This document shows positions 16,234 through 25,492 of a stretch of DNA of 64,000 nucleotides, piece by piece. Position numbers and translations under genes: made by a program. The notes beneath the pieces were generated by a model. It was not told the DNA's origin. It saw nothing but the letters and a program-made list of their open reading frames with translations, and searched no databases. The stretch lies in contig NZ_CP043661.1 in NCBI RefSeq assembly GCF_014217565.1, forward strand, positions 992,001 to 1,056,000, read 5' to 3'. Each line of letters begins with the position of its first letter. Within the stretch, counting starts at the first letter, position 1. Source of the DNA: Kribbella qitaiheensis. Its GTDB lineage: Bacteria; Actinomycetota; Actinomycetes; Propionibacteriales; Kribbellaceae.

Positions 16234-18114
16234 TCAGGAGGGGTGGCGGAGGATGGGGCGGAGGGTTTCGAGAACGGCGGGGTCTTCGATGGTGGAGGGG
16301 ATGGCGACGTCGCGGCCGTCTGCTATTCCGCGCATTGTCTTGCGGAGGATCTTGCCGGATCGTGTCTTCGGTAGCGCCTCCACCACGGACACCTCTCGGA
16401 ACGCCGCCACCGGCCCGATGTCCCGCCGTACGGCAGCCACCAGCTCCTCCTGCAGTGTCTCCGGCGAGATCTCCACACCCGCCTTCAGTACGACGAAGCC
16501 GCGTGGCAACTGACCCTTCAAGGCATCGTGTACGCCGATCACCGCGCACTCCGCGACCGCGGGATGCGCCGCCAGCACCGCTTCCATGCTCCCGGTCGAC
16601 AGCCGGTGCCCGGCGACGTTGATGACGTCGTCGGTGCGGCCCATCACGAAGATGTAGCCGTCGGCATCGATATAGCCGGAGTCGCCAGTAAGGTAGTACC
16701 CGTCGTACTGACTGAGGTAGTTGTCGATGTAGCGCGCGTCGTCGCCCCACAGCGTCGGCAGCGCACCGGGCGGCAACGGCAGTCTGATCGCGATCGCCCC
16801 CTCCTCCCCCGCCGCCAGAACGGTTCCGTCGGCAGCGAGGATCTGGACGTTCCAGCCGGGCAGCGGCACCGTGGCCGAGCCGGGCTTGGTCGGCAATGGT
16901 TCGAGGCCGTGTGGGTTGGCCACGATCGGCCAGCCGGTCTCCGTCTGCCACCAGTGATCGACGACCGGTACGCCGAGCTTGCTGTGCGCCCAGTGGTACG
17001 TCTCCGGGTCGAGCCGTTCGCCGGCGAGGAACAGCGTGGCGAACCGATCGAGGTCGTACTTCGCCAGTTCGGCCGCCTCCGGGTCGACCTTCTTGATAGC
17101 CCGGAGCGCGGTCGGAGCGGTGAAGAGCGCTTTCACGTGATGCTGCGCGATCACTCGCCAGAAGGCGCCCGCGTCCGGCGTACCGACTGGCTTGCCTTCG
17201 TACAAGATCGTGGTCGCGCCCACGAGCAGCGGTGCGTAGACGATGTACGAGTGGCCGACGACCCAGCCGACGTCGGAGGCGGTCCACCAGACATCACCCG
17301 GGCCGATGTCGTAGACGGCGCTCATCGACCAGGCGAGCGCGACGGCATGGCCGCCGTTGTCGCGGACGACACCCTTCGGTTTCCCGGTCGTTCCGGACGT
17401 GTAGAGCACATAGAGCGGATCGGTCGCGGCCACCGGGACCGGGTCTGCCGGCGTCGCGTCCGAGATCAGCGTTTCCCAGTCAAGATCGCGCTCTCCGAGT
17501 TTCCCGGGCGCGTTCTCGCGCTGCAGCACGATGGTGTGGTCGGGCCGATGGCTAGCGAGCTCGATCGCTTCGTCGACGATCGGCTTGTACTCGACCACGC
17601 GGGTCGGCTCGATCCCGCAGGACGCGGCGACGATCACCTTCGGAGTGGCGTCGTCGATCCGCGCGGCCAGCTCCTTCGGCGCGAATCCGCCGAAGACGAC
17701 CGAGTGAACGGCGCCGAGGCGGGCACACGCCAGCATCGTGATCACCGCCTCGGGGATCATCGGCATGTAGACGATGACGCGGTCACCCTTCCCGACGCCC
17801 AACGACCTGAGCGCTCCGGCAAACACGGCAACCGCGTCGCGAAGCTCCGCGTACGTGAAGGTGCGCGTCGTTCCCGTCACCGGAGAGTCGTAGATCAGCG
17901 CGGAGCGCTCTCCGTCCCCGTTCTCGACGTGCCGATCGAGGGCGTTGTACGACGTGTTGAGCTCGCCATCGGGGAACCACCGGTAGAGCGGCGCCGCCGA
18001 GTCGTCGAGCGCGCGGGTCGGAGAGCGCGTCCAGCTGATCGCCGCGGCAGCCTCCAGCCAGAACCCTTCCGGATCCGCCAGACTCCGGCGGTAGTTCTCG
18101 TCGTACGCGCCCAT
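16234..18114 (-). CDS. prpE: Propionyl-CoA synthetase (acyl-AMP-forming)
   Basis: The 626-residue ANL-superfamily enzyme activates propionate (or acetate) with ATP and CoA. It shows the P-loop motif YTSGTTGKPKG around residues 230-240. DHWWQTETGWPI is the variant typical of propionyl-CoA synthetases (acetyl-CoA synthetases have DTWWQTETGG). YLTGDSGYIDADGYIFVMGR follows, and the C-terminal catalytic lysine lies in KTRSGKILRKTMR, a known site of regulatory lysine acylation. ATG 18114 is preceded by GGAGG with 7-nt spacing; a longer in-frame extension is not supported. It is a single gene, divergent from the dehydratase. Confidence 0.85.
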   Translation of the reverse strand: MGAYDENYRRSLADPEGFWLEAAAAISWTRSPTRALDDSAAPLYRWFPDGELNTSYNALDRHVENGDGERSALIYDSPVTGTTRTFTYAELRDAVAVFAGALRSLGVGKGDRVIVYMPMIPEAVITMLACARLGAVHSVVFGGFAPKELAARIDDATPKVIVAASCGIEPTRVVEYKPIVDEAIELASHRPDHTIVLQRENAPGKLGERDLDWETLISDATPADPVPVAATDPLYVLYTSGTTGKPKGVVRDNGGHAVALAWSMSAVYDIGPGDVWWTASDVGWVVGHSYIVYAPLLVGATTILYEGKPVGTPDAGAFWRVIAQHHVKALFTAPTALRAIKKVDPEAAELAKYDLDRFATLFLAGERLDPETYHWAHSKLGVPVVDHWWQTETGWPIVANPHGLEPLPTKPGSATVPLPGWNVQILAADGTVLAAGEEGAIAIRLPLPPGALPTLWGDDARYIDNYLSQYDGYYLTGDSGYIDADGYIFVMGRTDDVINVAGHRLSTGSMEAVLAAHPAVAECAVIGVHDALKGQLPRGFVVLKAGVEISPETLQEELVAAVRRDIGPVAAFREVSVVEALPKTRSGKILRKTMRGIADGRDVAIPSTIEDPAVLETLRPILRHPS

Positions 18115-18240
18115 CAGTTCGCCTCCATCACCCGAAGCCGCTTGCGTACTACTCACTACCATTCCTGACCCGCACAAGCTCGCCCCCACGGCCAGCCATC
18201 TACCCGGCGGGCGTTGTAAGGAGTGTGCGAGGGTTGGGGC

Positions 18241-19161
18241 ATGACGGTTTCGCGGGTTGACGTGGTGGCGGCCGCACGGCGGATCGATGGGCGGATACGG
18301 CGTACGCCGGTGTTGCGGGTGACGCCGACGCTGACGTTCAAGCTCGAGTTGCTGCAGCACGTCGGCTCCTTCAAACCGCGAGGCGCCTTCAACCGGTTGC
18401 TGAGCGCGAAGGAACAGGGCGCTCTCACCGGTCAGGGGATCGTCGCGGCCTCTGGCGGGAACGCGGGTCTGGCCGCCGCGTACGCCGCGCGCGAACTCGG
18501 CGTACCGGCTCGCATCTTCGTGCCCGAGACCGCGCCGGCTCCCAAGGTGGCGCGGTTGCGCACGCTTGATGCGGATGTGGTTCAGGTCGGGAGTGAGTAC
18601 GCCGAGGCGTATGAGGCCGCGATGTCAGCGTGTGAGGAGTCGGGGGCGTTGCTGGTGCACGCGTTCGATCAGCCGGAGGTCGTCGCGGGGCAGGGCACGC
18701 TCGGGTTGGAGCTGCTCGACCAGGTCGACGGGTTCGACACCGTTCTGGTGGCCGTCGGTGGGGGCGGGCTGATCGCCGGGATCGCGACCGCGCTGGAAGA
18801 TCGCGCTCGGGTGATCGGGGTGGAGCCCGAACTGGCGCCGACGTTGCATCGCGCGCTCGAGGCGGGTGAGCCGGTCGACGTACGGGTCGGCGGGCTGGCA
18901 GCGGATTCGCACGGGGCGCGGCGGCTGGGGTCGCTGGCGTTCGAGGCGGCGCGGCGGTACGACTTCGGGTCGGTGCTGGTCGCGGAGGAGATGATCGTTG
19001 CTGCGCGCAACGAGTTGTGGCACGAGTACCACCTCGCGGTCGAGCACGGAGCGGCCGTCGCCTACGCCGCACTGAGCACGGGGGCCTACCAGCCTGTGCC
19101 CGGCGAGCGCGTCATCGTCATCATCTGCGGCGCCAACACGGACCCCACCACCCTCGCCTGA
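18241..19161 (+). CDS. Threonine/serine dehydratase-like PLP enzyme
   Basis: The 306-residue fold-type II PLP enzyme has the cofactor lysine in GSFKPRGAFN (Lys 45), SGGNAGLAAAYAA as the substrate loop, and the phosphate-binding glycine loop VGGGGLIAG. Family members deaminate threonine or serine, or act as racemases. There is no C-terminal ACT domain, so it resembles the catabolic type rather than feedback-controlled IlvA. ATG 18241 is used; an upstream ATG at 18223 would add only six residues. Confidence 0.82.
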   Translation: MTVSRVDVVAAARRIDGRIRRTPVLRVTPTLTFKLELLQHVGSFKPRGAFNRLLSAKEQGALTGQGIVAASGGNAGLAAAYAARELGVPARIFVPETAPAPKVARLRTLDADVVQVGSEYAEAYEAAMSACEESGALLVHAFDQPEVVAGQGTLGLELLDQVDGFDTVLVAVGGGGLIAGIATALEDRARVIGVEPELAPTLHRALEAGEPVDVRVGGLAADSHGARRLGSLAFEAARRYDFGSVLVAEEMIVAARNELWHEYHLAVEHGAAVAYAALSTGAYQPVPGERVIVIICGANTDPTTLA

Positions 19162-19195
19162 CCTTCGCGCCGTCAGACGATGGGGCGGGAACCGG

Positions 19196-19813
19196 CTAGA
19201 TGACGGGGCGCGGATCGGGTTTGCGGTCGTCGGCGAGGATCCAGGCGGAGAGGATGCCTGCGATGCCGCCGAAAAGGTGACCCTGCCAGGAGATGCCGTC
19301 CTGCGGGAGTAGGCCGCCGAGCAGCGCACTGCCCCAGACAAGGATCACGAGTACGCCGACCGCCACCTGGCCGAGGCGGCGGTTGAAGATGCCGCGCGCG
19401 ATCAGGTATGCGGCGTACCCGAAGACGAGCCCGCTCGCACCGATCGTGATGGTGTGCGGCGGCGAGATCAGCCAGGTACCGAGACCGCCGATGGTGGTGA
19501 CGATCGCCGTCACGGAGAAGAGCCGCAGGGCGCCGCTGATCGCGATGATCGCACCCAGGGTGACCAGCGGGAGCGTGTTCGAGATCAGGTGCCCGAAGCC
19601 GAGGTGCAGGAACGGCGCCGTGATGATCCCGAACAGACCGTCCGGCTCGCGGGCGATGATCCCGTACTGATCGAGCCGACCGTGCAGTGCGGTGTCGACG
19701 ATCTCACTGATCCACATCAGCCCGACGAGCGCGATCAGCAGCTTGATCCCGCTGCTGATCCGGGCCGTGTCGACGACACTGCCGGTCTTGCGAGCCGGAG
19801 TCTGGAAACTCAT
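19196..19813 (-). CDS. Rhomboid-family intramembrane serine protease
   Basis: This 205-residue polytopic protein has about six membrane helices. The catalytic Ser lies in GASGLVFGY (residue 127) and the partner His in SWQGHLFGG (about 179), with the conserved HLISN of the second helix at 75-79. Rhomboids cut single-pass membrane proteins inside the bilayer. All active-site positions are present, so activity is expected. The substrate is unknown. It is convergent with the dehydratase gene, with 34 bp between stops. Confidence 0.87.
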   Translation of the reverse strand: MSFQTPARKTGSVVDTARISSGIKLLIALVGLMWISEIVDTALHGRLDQYGIIAREPDGLFGIITAPFLHLGFGHLISNTLPLVTLGAIIAISGALRLFSVTAIVTTIGGLGTWLISPPHTITIGASGLVFGYAAYLIARGIFNRRLGQVAVGVLVILVWGSALLGGLLPQDGISWQGHLFGGIAGILSAWILADDRKPDPRPVI

Positions 19814-20072
19814 GCCTCAACGATGCCCGATCCCGCCAAACCCCGGCATCTCCGGCCAGCGTTTCCACGGCCGCTTCGAGCGGTTGTCCACAGGTGGTGA
19901 GACCGGACCTGCGGGATGAGGGCGGGATACGTCACAATGGGTACCGCAGGCGTGGCGCGGTGTGACGGAGGGATCTGCGCCAGACTGAAGTCGGGGACTG
20001 TGGGAAGGATCGTCCGGCCGCGCCTCGGGCCGGCCGACCGACGCACGACCCGAATCTTGAGGGGGATTCTGG

Positions 20073-21293
20073 ATGCCGATCGCTGTCTACATCCTGGGGC
20101 TGGCCATCTTCGCCCAGGGCACGTCCGAGCTGATGCTGGCCGGACTGTTGCCCGAGATGGCCGACGACCTGAGCGTGTCGATCCCGGCGGCGGGGCTGCT
20201 GATCTCCGCCTTCGCGGTCGGCATGCTGATCGGCGCACCGGTGCTCGCGGTGGTCACGTTGCGCTGGCCCCGGCGGACGGCGTTGCTGGTCTTCCTCGCG
20301 ATCTTCGCGCTCACCCATGTGGCCGGGGCACTCACCCCGAACTACGACGTACTGCTGGTGACCCGCGTCCTCGGCGCATTCGTGTACGCCGGCTTCTGGG
20401 CGGTCGCGGCCGTCACGGCAGTCGGGCTGGTCCCCCGCAACAGCCGGGCCAAGGCGATGAGCGTCGTCGCCGGTGGACTCACGATCGCCACTATCGTCGG
20501 GCTGCCTGCCGGGACGGTGATCGGCCAGCATCTCGGCTGGCGGGCGGCGTTCTGGACCGTCGCGGCGTTGTCGATCCTCGCGATGGCCGGCGTGCTAGGG
20601 ACGATCCCGGGCGGCGCACCCGATCCGGAGAGCGCTCCCCGCCTGCGCGAGGAGATCCGTGCGATGGCCAATCCGAGACTGTGGCTGTCCTATGCGACGA
20701 CCGCGCTGGTCACCGCAGCGATCCTGGTGATCTTCAGCTACTTCGCCCCGCTGCTGACCGAGGCGACCGGGCTGCGGCCAGGTGCCATTCCCGGCGTCCT
20801 TGCCCTGTACGGCGTGGGCTCGCTGATCGGAATCACCCTGGGCGGCCGTACTGCGGACGCCACGCCGTTCCGCACGCTGTCGGTCGGTATCACCGGGCTG
20901 GTCGTCCTTTCGGCGGCGCTCGCGCTCTGGGCCGGCACCCCGGTGGTGGCGATCGGGACGATCTTCCTGCTCGGCGGGTTCGGTTTCGCGGTCAATCCCG
21001 CGCTGAACGCCCGGGTGTTCAGCCTGGCCGGACAGGCGCCGACGTTCGCCACCGCGATCAACTTCTCCGCCTTCAACGTCGGCATCACGATCGGCCCGTG
21101 GCTCGGCGGGCTGGCGATCGACGCCGGGGCCGGCTACCCGGAACTCGGCTGGATCGCGGCAGCCCTCGGATTGGTTGCCCTAGGCACCGTCATCCTCGCC
21201 GCCCTCCTCCCGGTCCGGCCCCTGCAGCCCGCCGGCCCGGTGCACCCCTCGGTGGTCCCCGCCGGCCCTCCCCCCGACCCAGACGTCACCTGA
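20073..21293 (+). CDS. MFS transporter (DHA1-type drug or metabolite exporter)
   Basis: The 406-residue protein has 12 predicted membrane helices and starts MPIAVYILGLAIFAQGTSELMLAG, the N-terminus of the AraJ/CmlA-like DHA1 branch, with the motif-A region between helices 2 and 3. Proton-coupled export of sugars, arabinose-like compounds or drugs is typical. GAGGGGG precedes the ATG. The 259-bp leader before it has no gene; it contains an isolated DnaA-box-like TTGTCCACA at 19884. Confidence 0.82.
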   Translation: MPIAVYILGLAIFAQGTSELMLAGLLPEMADDLSVSIPAAGLLISAFAVGMLIGAPVLAVVTLRWPRRTALLVFLAIFALTHVAGALTPNYDVLLVTRVLGAFVYAGFWAVAAVTAVGLVPRNSRAKAMSVVAGGLTIATIVGLPAGTVIGQHLGWRAAFWTVAALSILAMAGVLGTIPGGAPDPESAPRLREEIRAMANPRLWLSYATTALVTAAILVIFSYFAPLLTEATGLRPGAIPGVLALYGVGSLIGITLGGRTADATPFRTLSVGITGLVVLSAALALWAGTPVVAIGTIFLLGGFGFAVNPALNARVFSLAGQAPTFATAINFSAFNVGITIGPWLGGLAIDAGAGYPELGWIAAALGLVALGTVILAALLPVRPLQPAGPVHPSVVPAGPPPDPDVT

Positions 21294-21432
21294 CCGCGGC
21301 TCCCTGTCAGGAGGATCGCTGGGCGCACAGGGCGTGGTCGATCAAGTCGCCGGTGGACTTGTCCTGGACGAGGACGTGTTCGAGGGAATCGCTGGGTTCG
21401 GTGGGAGACCGAGACGACTGCAGACACCACCC

Positions 21433-22845
21433 TCAGTTGACCGGCCCACTGTGGTCCAGGTGGCTCGGGTCGAAGTCGGACTTCCGCTTGAAGACGTACT
21501 TGTTCAGCGACCAGGTGACCGCCCACAGACCGACGCCGACAAGCATCAGCCAGCCCGCGATCTTGTAGTCGTCCGACGCACGACCCGACAACGGGCTCGC
21601 CAGATACACACAGAGCACGACACCCAGCACCGGCAACGCGGTCGGCGCGTGGAAGTGCTTGTGCTCTACCTGGTCACGGCGCAGTACGAGAACCGCCACG
21701 TTGACGATGGCGAACACGCAGAGCAGCAGGAATGCCGTCGTCCCGCCGAGGGCCGCGAGGTCGGCGTACCCGATCAGGAAGAACGCGAGCAGGGTCGTGA
21801 ACAGGATCGCGACCCAAGGCGTACGGCGCTTGTGCAGCACCCGGCCGAGCGGGCCCGGCAGCACCTTCTCGTGGGACATGCCGTAGAGCAGCCGGCTCGC
21901 CATCAGCATGTTGATCAGCGCCGAGTTGGCCACCGCGAACATCGTGATCCAGGCGAAGATCTGGAGCGGGAACCCGGGCGCGCCGGCCTGGATCACCTTC
22001 AGCAGTGGGGTGGCCCCCTTGTTCAGCTCGTCCGGCGACACCAGGGCGACGGCCGAGATCGCGACCAGGACGTAGATCACGCCGGTGATGCTGAGCCCGA
22101 GCAACATGATCTTGGGGAAGATCTTGACCGGGTCCTTGGTCTCCTCGGCCATGTTCACCGAGTCCTCGAAGCCGACCATCGCGAAGAACGCCAGTGCCGT
22201 CGCCGAGGTGACCGCGCTGAACGGCGACTCGCCGGCCGGCGTACTGAAGTCGGTCAGCCGCGCCGGGTCGCCGTCACCGTTGGCCAGCGCCCAGGCGCCG
22301 ACCCCGATCACGATCAGCAGACCGGTCAGCTCGATCAGCGTCAGTACGACGTTCGCCTTGACGCTCTCGCCGACGCCGCGAAGGTTGACCAGGGCTATCA
22401 AAGCCATGAACGACAGTGCGGTGATCATCAGGATCGAGCCGTGCGAGGAGTCGATCTTCACCGCCTTGAAGAAGTTCTCCGAGAAGGCCTTCGACGCGCT
22501 CGACGCCGAGGTCAGTCCGGAGCACATCACCGCGAAGGTGAGCAGGAAGGTGAGGAAGTGGATTCCGAACGCCTTGTGCGTGTAGACCGCCGCGCCACCG
22601 GCCTTCGGGTACTTCGTGACGAGCTCCAGGTAACTCGTTGCCGTCAGCATCGCGACCACGAACGCACACAGGAACGGGAGCCAGACGGCACCGCCGACCT
22701 CGCCCGCGACCTTGCCGGTCAGCGCATACACACCGGTACCAAGGATGTCGCCGACCACGAAGAGCAACAGCAGGCCGGGCCCCATCACCCGCTTCAGCTC
22801 GGGACGATCGTGGGTCGTCGTTGCCGCACTCGAACTCTCGCTCAT
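21433..22845 (-). CDS. APC-family amino acid permease
   Basis: The 470-residue protein has about 12 membrane helices and the APC signatures GDILGTGVYALTG in helix 1 and AFFAMVGFEDSVNMAEETKDP in the helix 6-7 region, typical of cationic amino acid/polyamine-type carriers. The C-terminal tail is short and charged. Past its stop the same frame stays open with strong GC3 bias for about 40 codons (to 21309), possibly the rest of an older, longer tail. Substrate not assignable. Confidence 0.85.
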   Translation of the reverse strand: MSESSSAATTTHDRPELKRVMGPGLLLLFVVGDILGTGVYALTGKVAGEVGGAVWLPFLCAFVVAMLTATSYLELVTKYPKAGGAAVYTHKAFGIHFLTFLLTFAVMCSGLTSASSASKAFSENFFKAVKIDSSHGSILMITALSFMALIALVNLRGVGESVKANVVLTLIELTGLLIVIGVGAWALANGDGDPARLTDFSTPAGESPFSAVTSATALAFFAMVGFEDSVNMAEETKDPVKIFPKIMLLGLSITGVIYVLVAISAVALVSPDELNKGATPLLKVIQAGAPGFPLQIFAWITMFAVANSALINMLMASRLLYGMSHEKVLPGPLGRVLHKRRTPWVAILFTTLLAFFLIGYADLAALGGTTAFLLLCVFAIVNVAVLVLRRDQVEHKHFHAPTALPVLGVVLCVYLASPLSGRASDDYKIAGWLMLVGVGLWAVTWSLNKYVFKRKSDFDPSHLDHSGPVN

Positions 22846-22938
22846 CCTGCCTCCTGCGACGATGGCCGGTGGCGCGTGTTCGTCTCATCGTCCCATCGGA
22901 TCGGCCTACCCGCGTGCCGAACTCGCCTGCCTCCGGCG

Positions 22939-23565
22939 TCAGCAGGCGTCGAGCATCGACTGGAGCGCGGTCTTCTCGGCCGACTGGAGGGAGAGCTTGT
23001 AGGTGTACTTCACCGAGATCCAGTAGCGGGCGTAGATGCAGTGGATCGAGACGTTCGTCGGCTGCCAGGAGGCCGGGTCCCGGTCGCCCTTGGAGCGGTT
23101 GCTCGACGCGGAGACCGCGATCAGCTGCGAGATGGTGAGGTTGTTCGCGAACTCTTCCCGCTTGGCGGTGGTCCAGGTGCTCGCACCTGACTTCCACGCC
23201 TCGGCCAACGGCACGATGTGGTCGATGTCCACGTCGGAACTGTCGGTGATGACGACACCGTCGTACACGCTGGTCCACTTGCCGGCCGTCGGTTGGCAGG
23301 CGCTGTCGACCGTGACGCCGGTCCCGTCGCGTTTCAGTACTTCTTCCCTGGTGTCACAGGTGCCGGACACGTTGTGCCAGTGCGGGAACTTGTCGCGGCT
23401 GTAGCCGGTGGTGGTTCCTTCTGTCTTCACGGTCAGGGTCGCCAACTCGGTCGCCGCGGTACTGGCTGACGGCGGCGTTGGTGGCGAAGCCACTGCTGGA
23501 GCGGCGATGACGACCGTCGCCGTGACAGTGGCGGCGGTGGTAAGGCATGCGAGTAGACGACGCAT
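22939..23565 (-). CDS. Secreted HNH endonuclease-family protein (DUF1524)
   Basis: The 208-residue protein has a signal peptide (MRRLLACLTTAATVTATVVI then AAPAVAS). The DUF1524/HNH core is DVDIDHIVPLAEAWKSGA around 111-124 with the Asp-His metal pair, then FANNLTISQLIAVSASSN and the late RYWISVKYTY segment. It is exported, and the family probably degrades extracellular DNA or RNA for nutrition or competition. GGAGG lies 7 nt before the ATG. A single gene. Confidence 0.85.
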   Translation of the reverse strand: MRRLLACLTTAATVTATVVIAAPAVASPPTPPSASTAATELATLTVKTEGTTTGYSRDKFPHWHNVSGTCDTREEVLKRDGTGVTVDSACQPTAGKWTSVYDGVVITDSSDVDIDHIVPLAEAWKSGASTWTTAKREEFANNLTISQLIAVSASSNRSKGDRDPASWQPTNVSIHCIYARYWISVKYTYKLSLQSAEKTALQSMLDAC

Positions 23566-23674
23566 CTTCAGGCCTCCGAGGTTTGGGCGGTGCCCCCCTG
23601 ACGAGCTGCGTTGCCCAACCCTTCCCCGCTACGAGGCCCCCGGAAACCACTTACCGGTGAATGCCTGATGAAGG

Positions 23675-24442
23675 TCAGTCGTGTTCCACCACGGTCAGCG
23701 TCCAGCCGGCGCCGGTACGGTCGAGTTCGGCGTTCCAGAGCTCCGAGATCAGCTTGTGGAGTGCTCGCGGCGTTCCCGGATCCTTGCCCGACTCCAGCAG
23801 ATGCCGGGCCACCAACCCACGAGTGTGCTTCGCGTTGTGCGACACCACCGACCGCACTCCCCCGCGTTCACGCACCACCGACACAGCGACCCACTTGGCA
23901 GCCTGCTCGCCGCTGGGACGCCAGGCCGCGGCGTACGTCGACGAGCGGCAATCGACGATCACCGAGTTCGCGGCTGCCGCGTCGAGCGAAGCCGCGAGCG
24001 GATCCCGCCAGACCGACGCGAGCGGCCCGAGCCCGGGCAACGTCGTACCCATCGACAGCCTGTACGGCGGTACGCGGTCCGCCATCCGCAGAGCACCCCA
24101 GGCCGCCGACACCACCAGCAGGCGAGCACCCGCGCGACGCTTCGACCCAGGCGACAAGGTGGAGTAGCCGAGAGCGTCGTACAGGACACCGGAGTACAGC
24201 TCGGAGACCGGTACTGCGGGCTCGGTCCGCCACCGGGTGTTCCGCTCGACCTCCTGCTGCAGCGACGGGCCAACACCCAGTACGCCGTACGCGTCGCTCG
24301 AGGAACTCACCTTGGCGAGCGAGTCGAGCACGGTTTCGCGCACCTCGTTGAGCTCCGGGAACGACAGCGTCGGCAGGTCGACCGACTTGCCGCGAGAGCG
24401 GCCCGTCTTGCCTTCGGACGGCGGCAGCAGGATCAGGGTCAC
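23675..24442 (-). CDS. yaaA: Peroxide stress protein YaaA (DUF328)
   Basis: The 255-residue protein begins VTLILLPPSEGKT, the hallmark YaaA start (LxPxKT/SEGKT), and continues with YSGVLYDALGY, VVSAAWGALRMADRVPPYRL and HNAKHTRGLVARHLL. YaaA binds DNA and limits intracellular iron and oxidative damage during peroxide stress. GTG 24442 overlaps the stop of the upstream aldo/keto reductase by 4 nt, so the two are translationally coupled; joint action in oxidative or aldehyde stress is an inference. Confidence 0.85.
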   Translation of the reverse strand: MTLILLPPSEGKTGRSRGKSVDLPTLSFPELNEVRETVLDSLAKVSSSSDAYGVLGVGPSLQQEVERNTRWRTEPAVPVSELYSGVLYDALGYSTLSPGSKRRAGARLLVVSAAWGALRMADRVPPYRLSMGTTLPGLGPLASVWRDPLAASLDAAAANSVIVDCRSSTYAAAWRPSGEQAAKWVAVSVVRERGGVRSVVSHNAKHTRGLVARHLLESGKDPGTPRALHKLISELWNAELDRTGAGWTLTVVEHD

Positions 24443-25389
24443 GTCAGCTCGTCCAAGGCCGCCAGGTCCGCAGGAGTCGGACTCCACAGACCGGCGGCGA
24501 CGTTCTGTTCGATCTGCTCCGGACTCGTGGCGCCGGCGATCACCGAGGCGACCGCCGGCTGAGCGGCGAGACCGCCGATGGCGACGTCGATGAGGGTGAG
24601 GTCACGCTCGGCCGCGAAGGTCTCCAGCGCCTCGATCCGGTCGAAGTCGGCCGAGCTCAGCCGGTCCGGCTGCGTCGCCAGCCGGCTGCCTTCAGGGGCT
24701 GCCTCGCCACGCTTGTATTTGCCGGTGAGCAGGCCTGAGGAGAGCGGGAAGAACGGCAGTACGCCGATGCCGAGATGCTCGCAGGCGGGGATCAGCTCGT
24801 CCTCGACGTCGCGCTCCAGCAGCGAGTACCGGTTCTGCGCGCTGATGAAGTGCTCCGACCCGGACGTGCGCGCCGCCCAGTCGGCGTCGACGACCTGCCA
24901 GCCGGCGAACTGCGAGCTGCCGATGTACCGAACCTTGCCCTCAGCAACGAGCTCGGAGAGCGCGGCCAGCGTCTCCTCGATCGGCGTCACCGGGTCGGGG
25001 AAGTGCAGCTGGTAGAGGTCGATCCAGTCGGTCCCGAGCCGGCGCAGGCTCGACTCGACCGCCTTGCGGATGTAGCGGCGGGAACCGCGCACACCCCAGT
25101 CCGGGCCGTTCTCGCCGTGCATGTCGCCACCGAACTTGGTTGCGATGACCACATCGGCGCGACGCTTTCCGAGTGCCTGGCCGAGCAGCTCCTCGCTGGT
25201 GCCGTGCTCACTGCCGAGGCCGTAGATGTCGGCGGTGTCGAAGAGGGTGATGCCCGCGTCCACTGCCGCGTTCACCACCGCGGCCGCCCGGTCCGCGCCC
25301 AGCCTGCGGCCGAGGTTGTTGCAACCCAGTCCGACCACACTGACGGTCAGACCGGAATCGCCCAGCTGCCGGTACTCCATGTCGGTCAT
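24439..25389 (-). CDS. Aldo/keto reductase
   Basis: The ~316-residue NADPH-dependent oxidoreductase has TLFDTADIYGLGSEHGTSEE (catalytic region), DWIDLYQLHFPDP and SVIAGATSPEQIEQN (cofactor loop). The start is ATG 25389 (an ATG at 25380 is also possible). It is the second aldo/keto reductase in the window, distinct from the one at 4.7 kb. Its stop overlaps the YaaA start. Likely cytoplasmic aldehyde or ketone reduction; substrate unknown. Confidence 0.85.
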   Translation of the reverse strand: MTDMEYRQLGDSGLTVSVVGLGCNNLGRRLGADRAAAVVNAAVDAGITLFDTADIYGLGSEHGTSEELLGQALGKRRADVVIATKFGGDMHGENGPDWGVRGSRRYIRKAVESSLRRLGTDWIDLYQLHFPDPVTPIEETLAALSELVAEGKVRYIGSSQFAGWQVVDADWAARTSGSEHFISAQNRYSLLERDVEDELIPACEHLGIGVLPFFPLSSGLLTGKYKRGEAAPEGSRLATQPDRLSSADFDRIEALETFAAERDLTLIDVAIGGLAAQPAVASVIAGATSPEQIEQNVAAGLWSPTPADLAALDELT

Positions 25390-25492
25390 GAGCAAACCTT
25401 ATCGAGGTGCATCGGCAGGTCATGGAGAGGTCGTCACCGAGTCCTGTTCGGGTCAGTGTCACCAAGTTCGGGGACCGCATAGAGTGCAGGAC

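Noticed and set aside
19884-19892. DnaA box TTGTCCACA (also TTATCCACA at 6076-6084 inside the WYL gene)
   Set aside because: Single isolated boxes without clusters or AT-rich unwinding region; not evidence of an origin.
21334-23190. 618-codon plus-strand open frame antisense to the APC permease and HNH genes
   Set aside because: Arg/Gln/Asp-rich composition typical of antisense frames in high-GC DNA; the opposite strand encodes two recognisable proteins.
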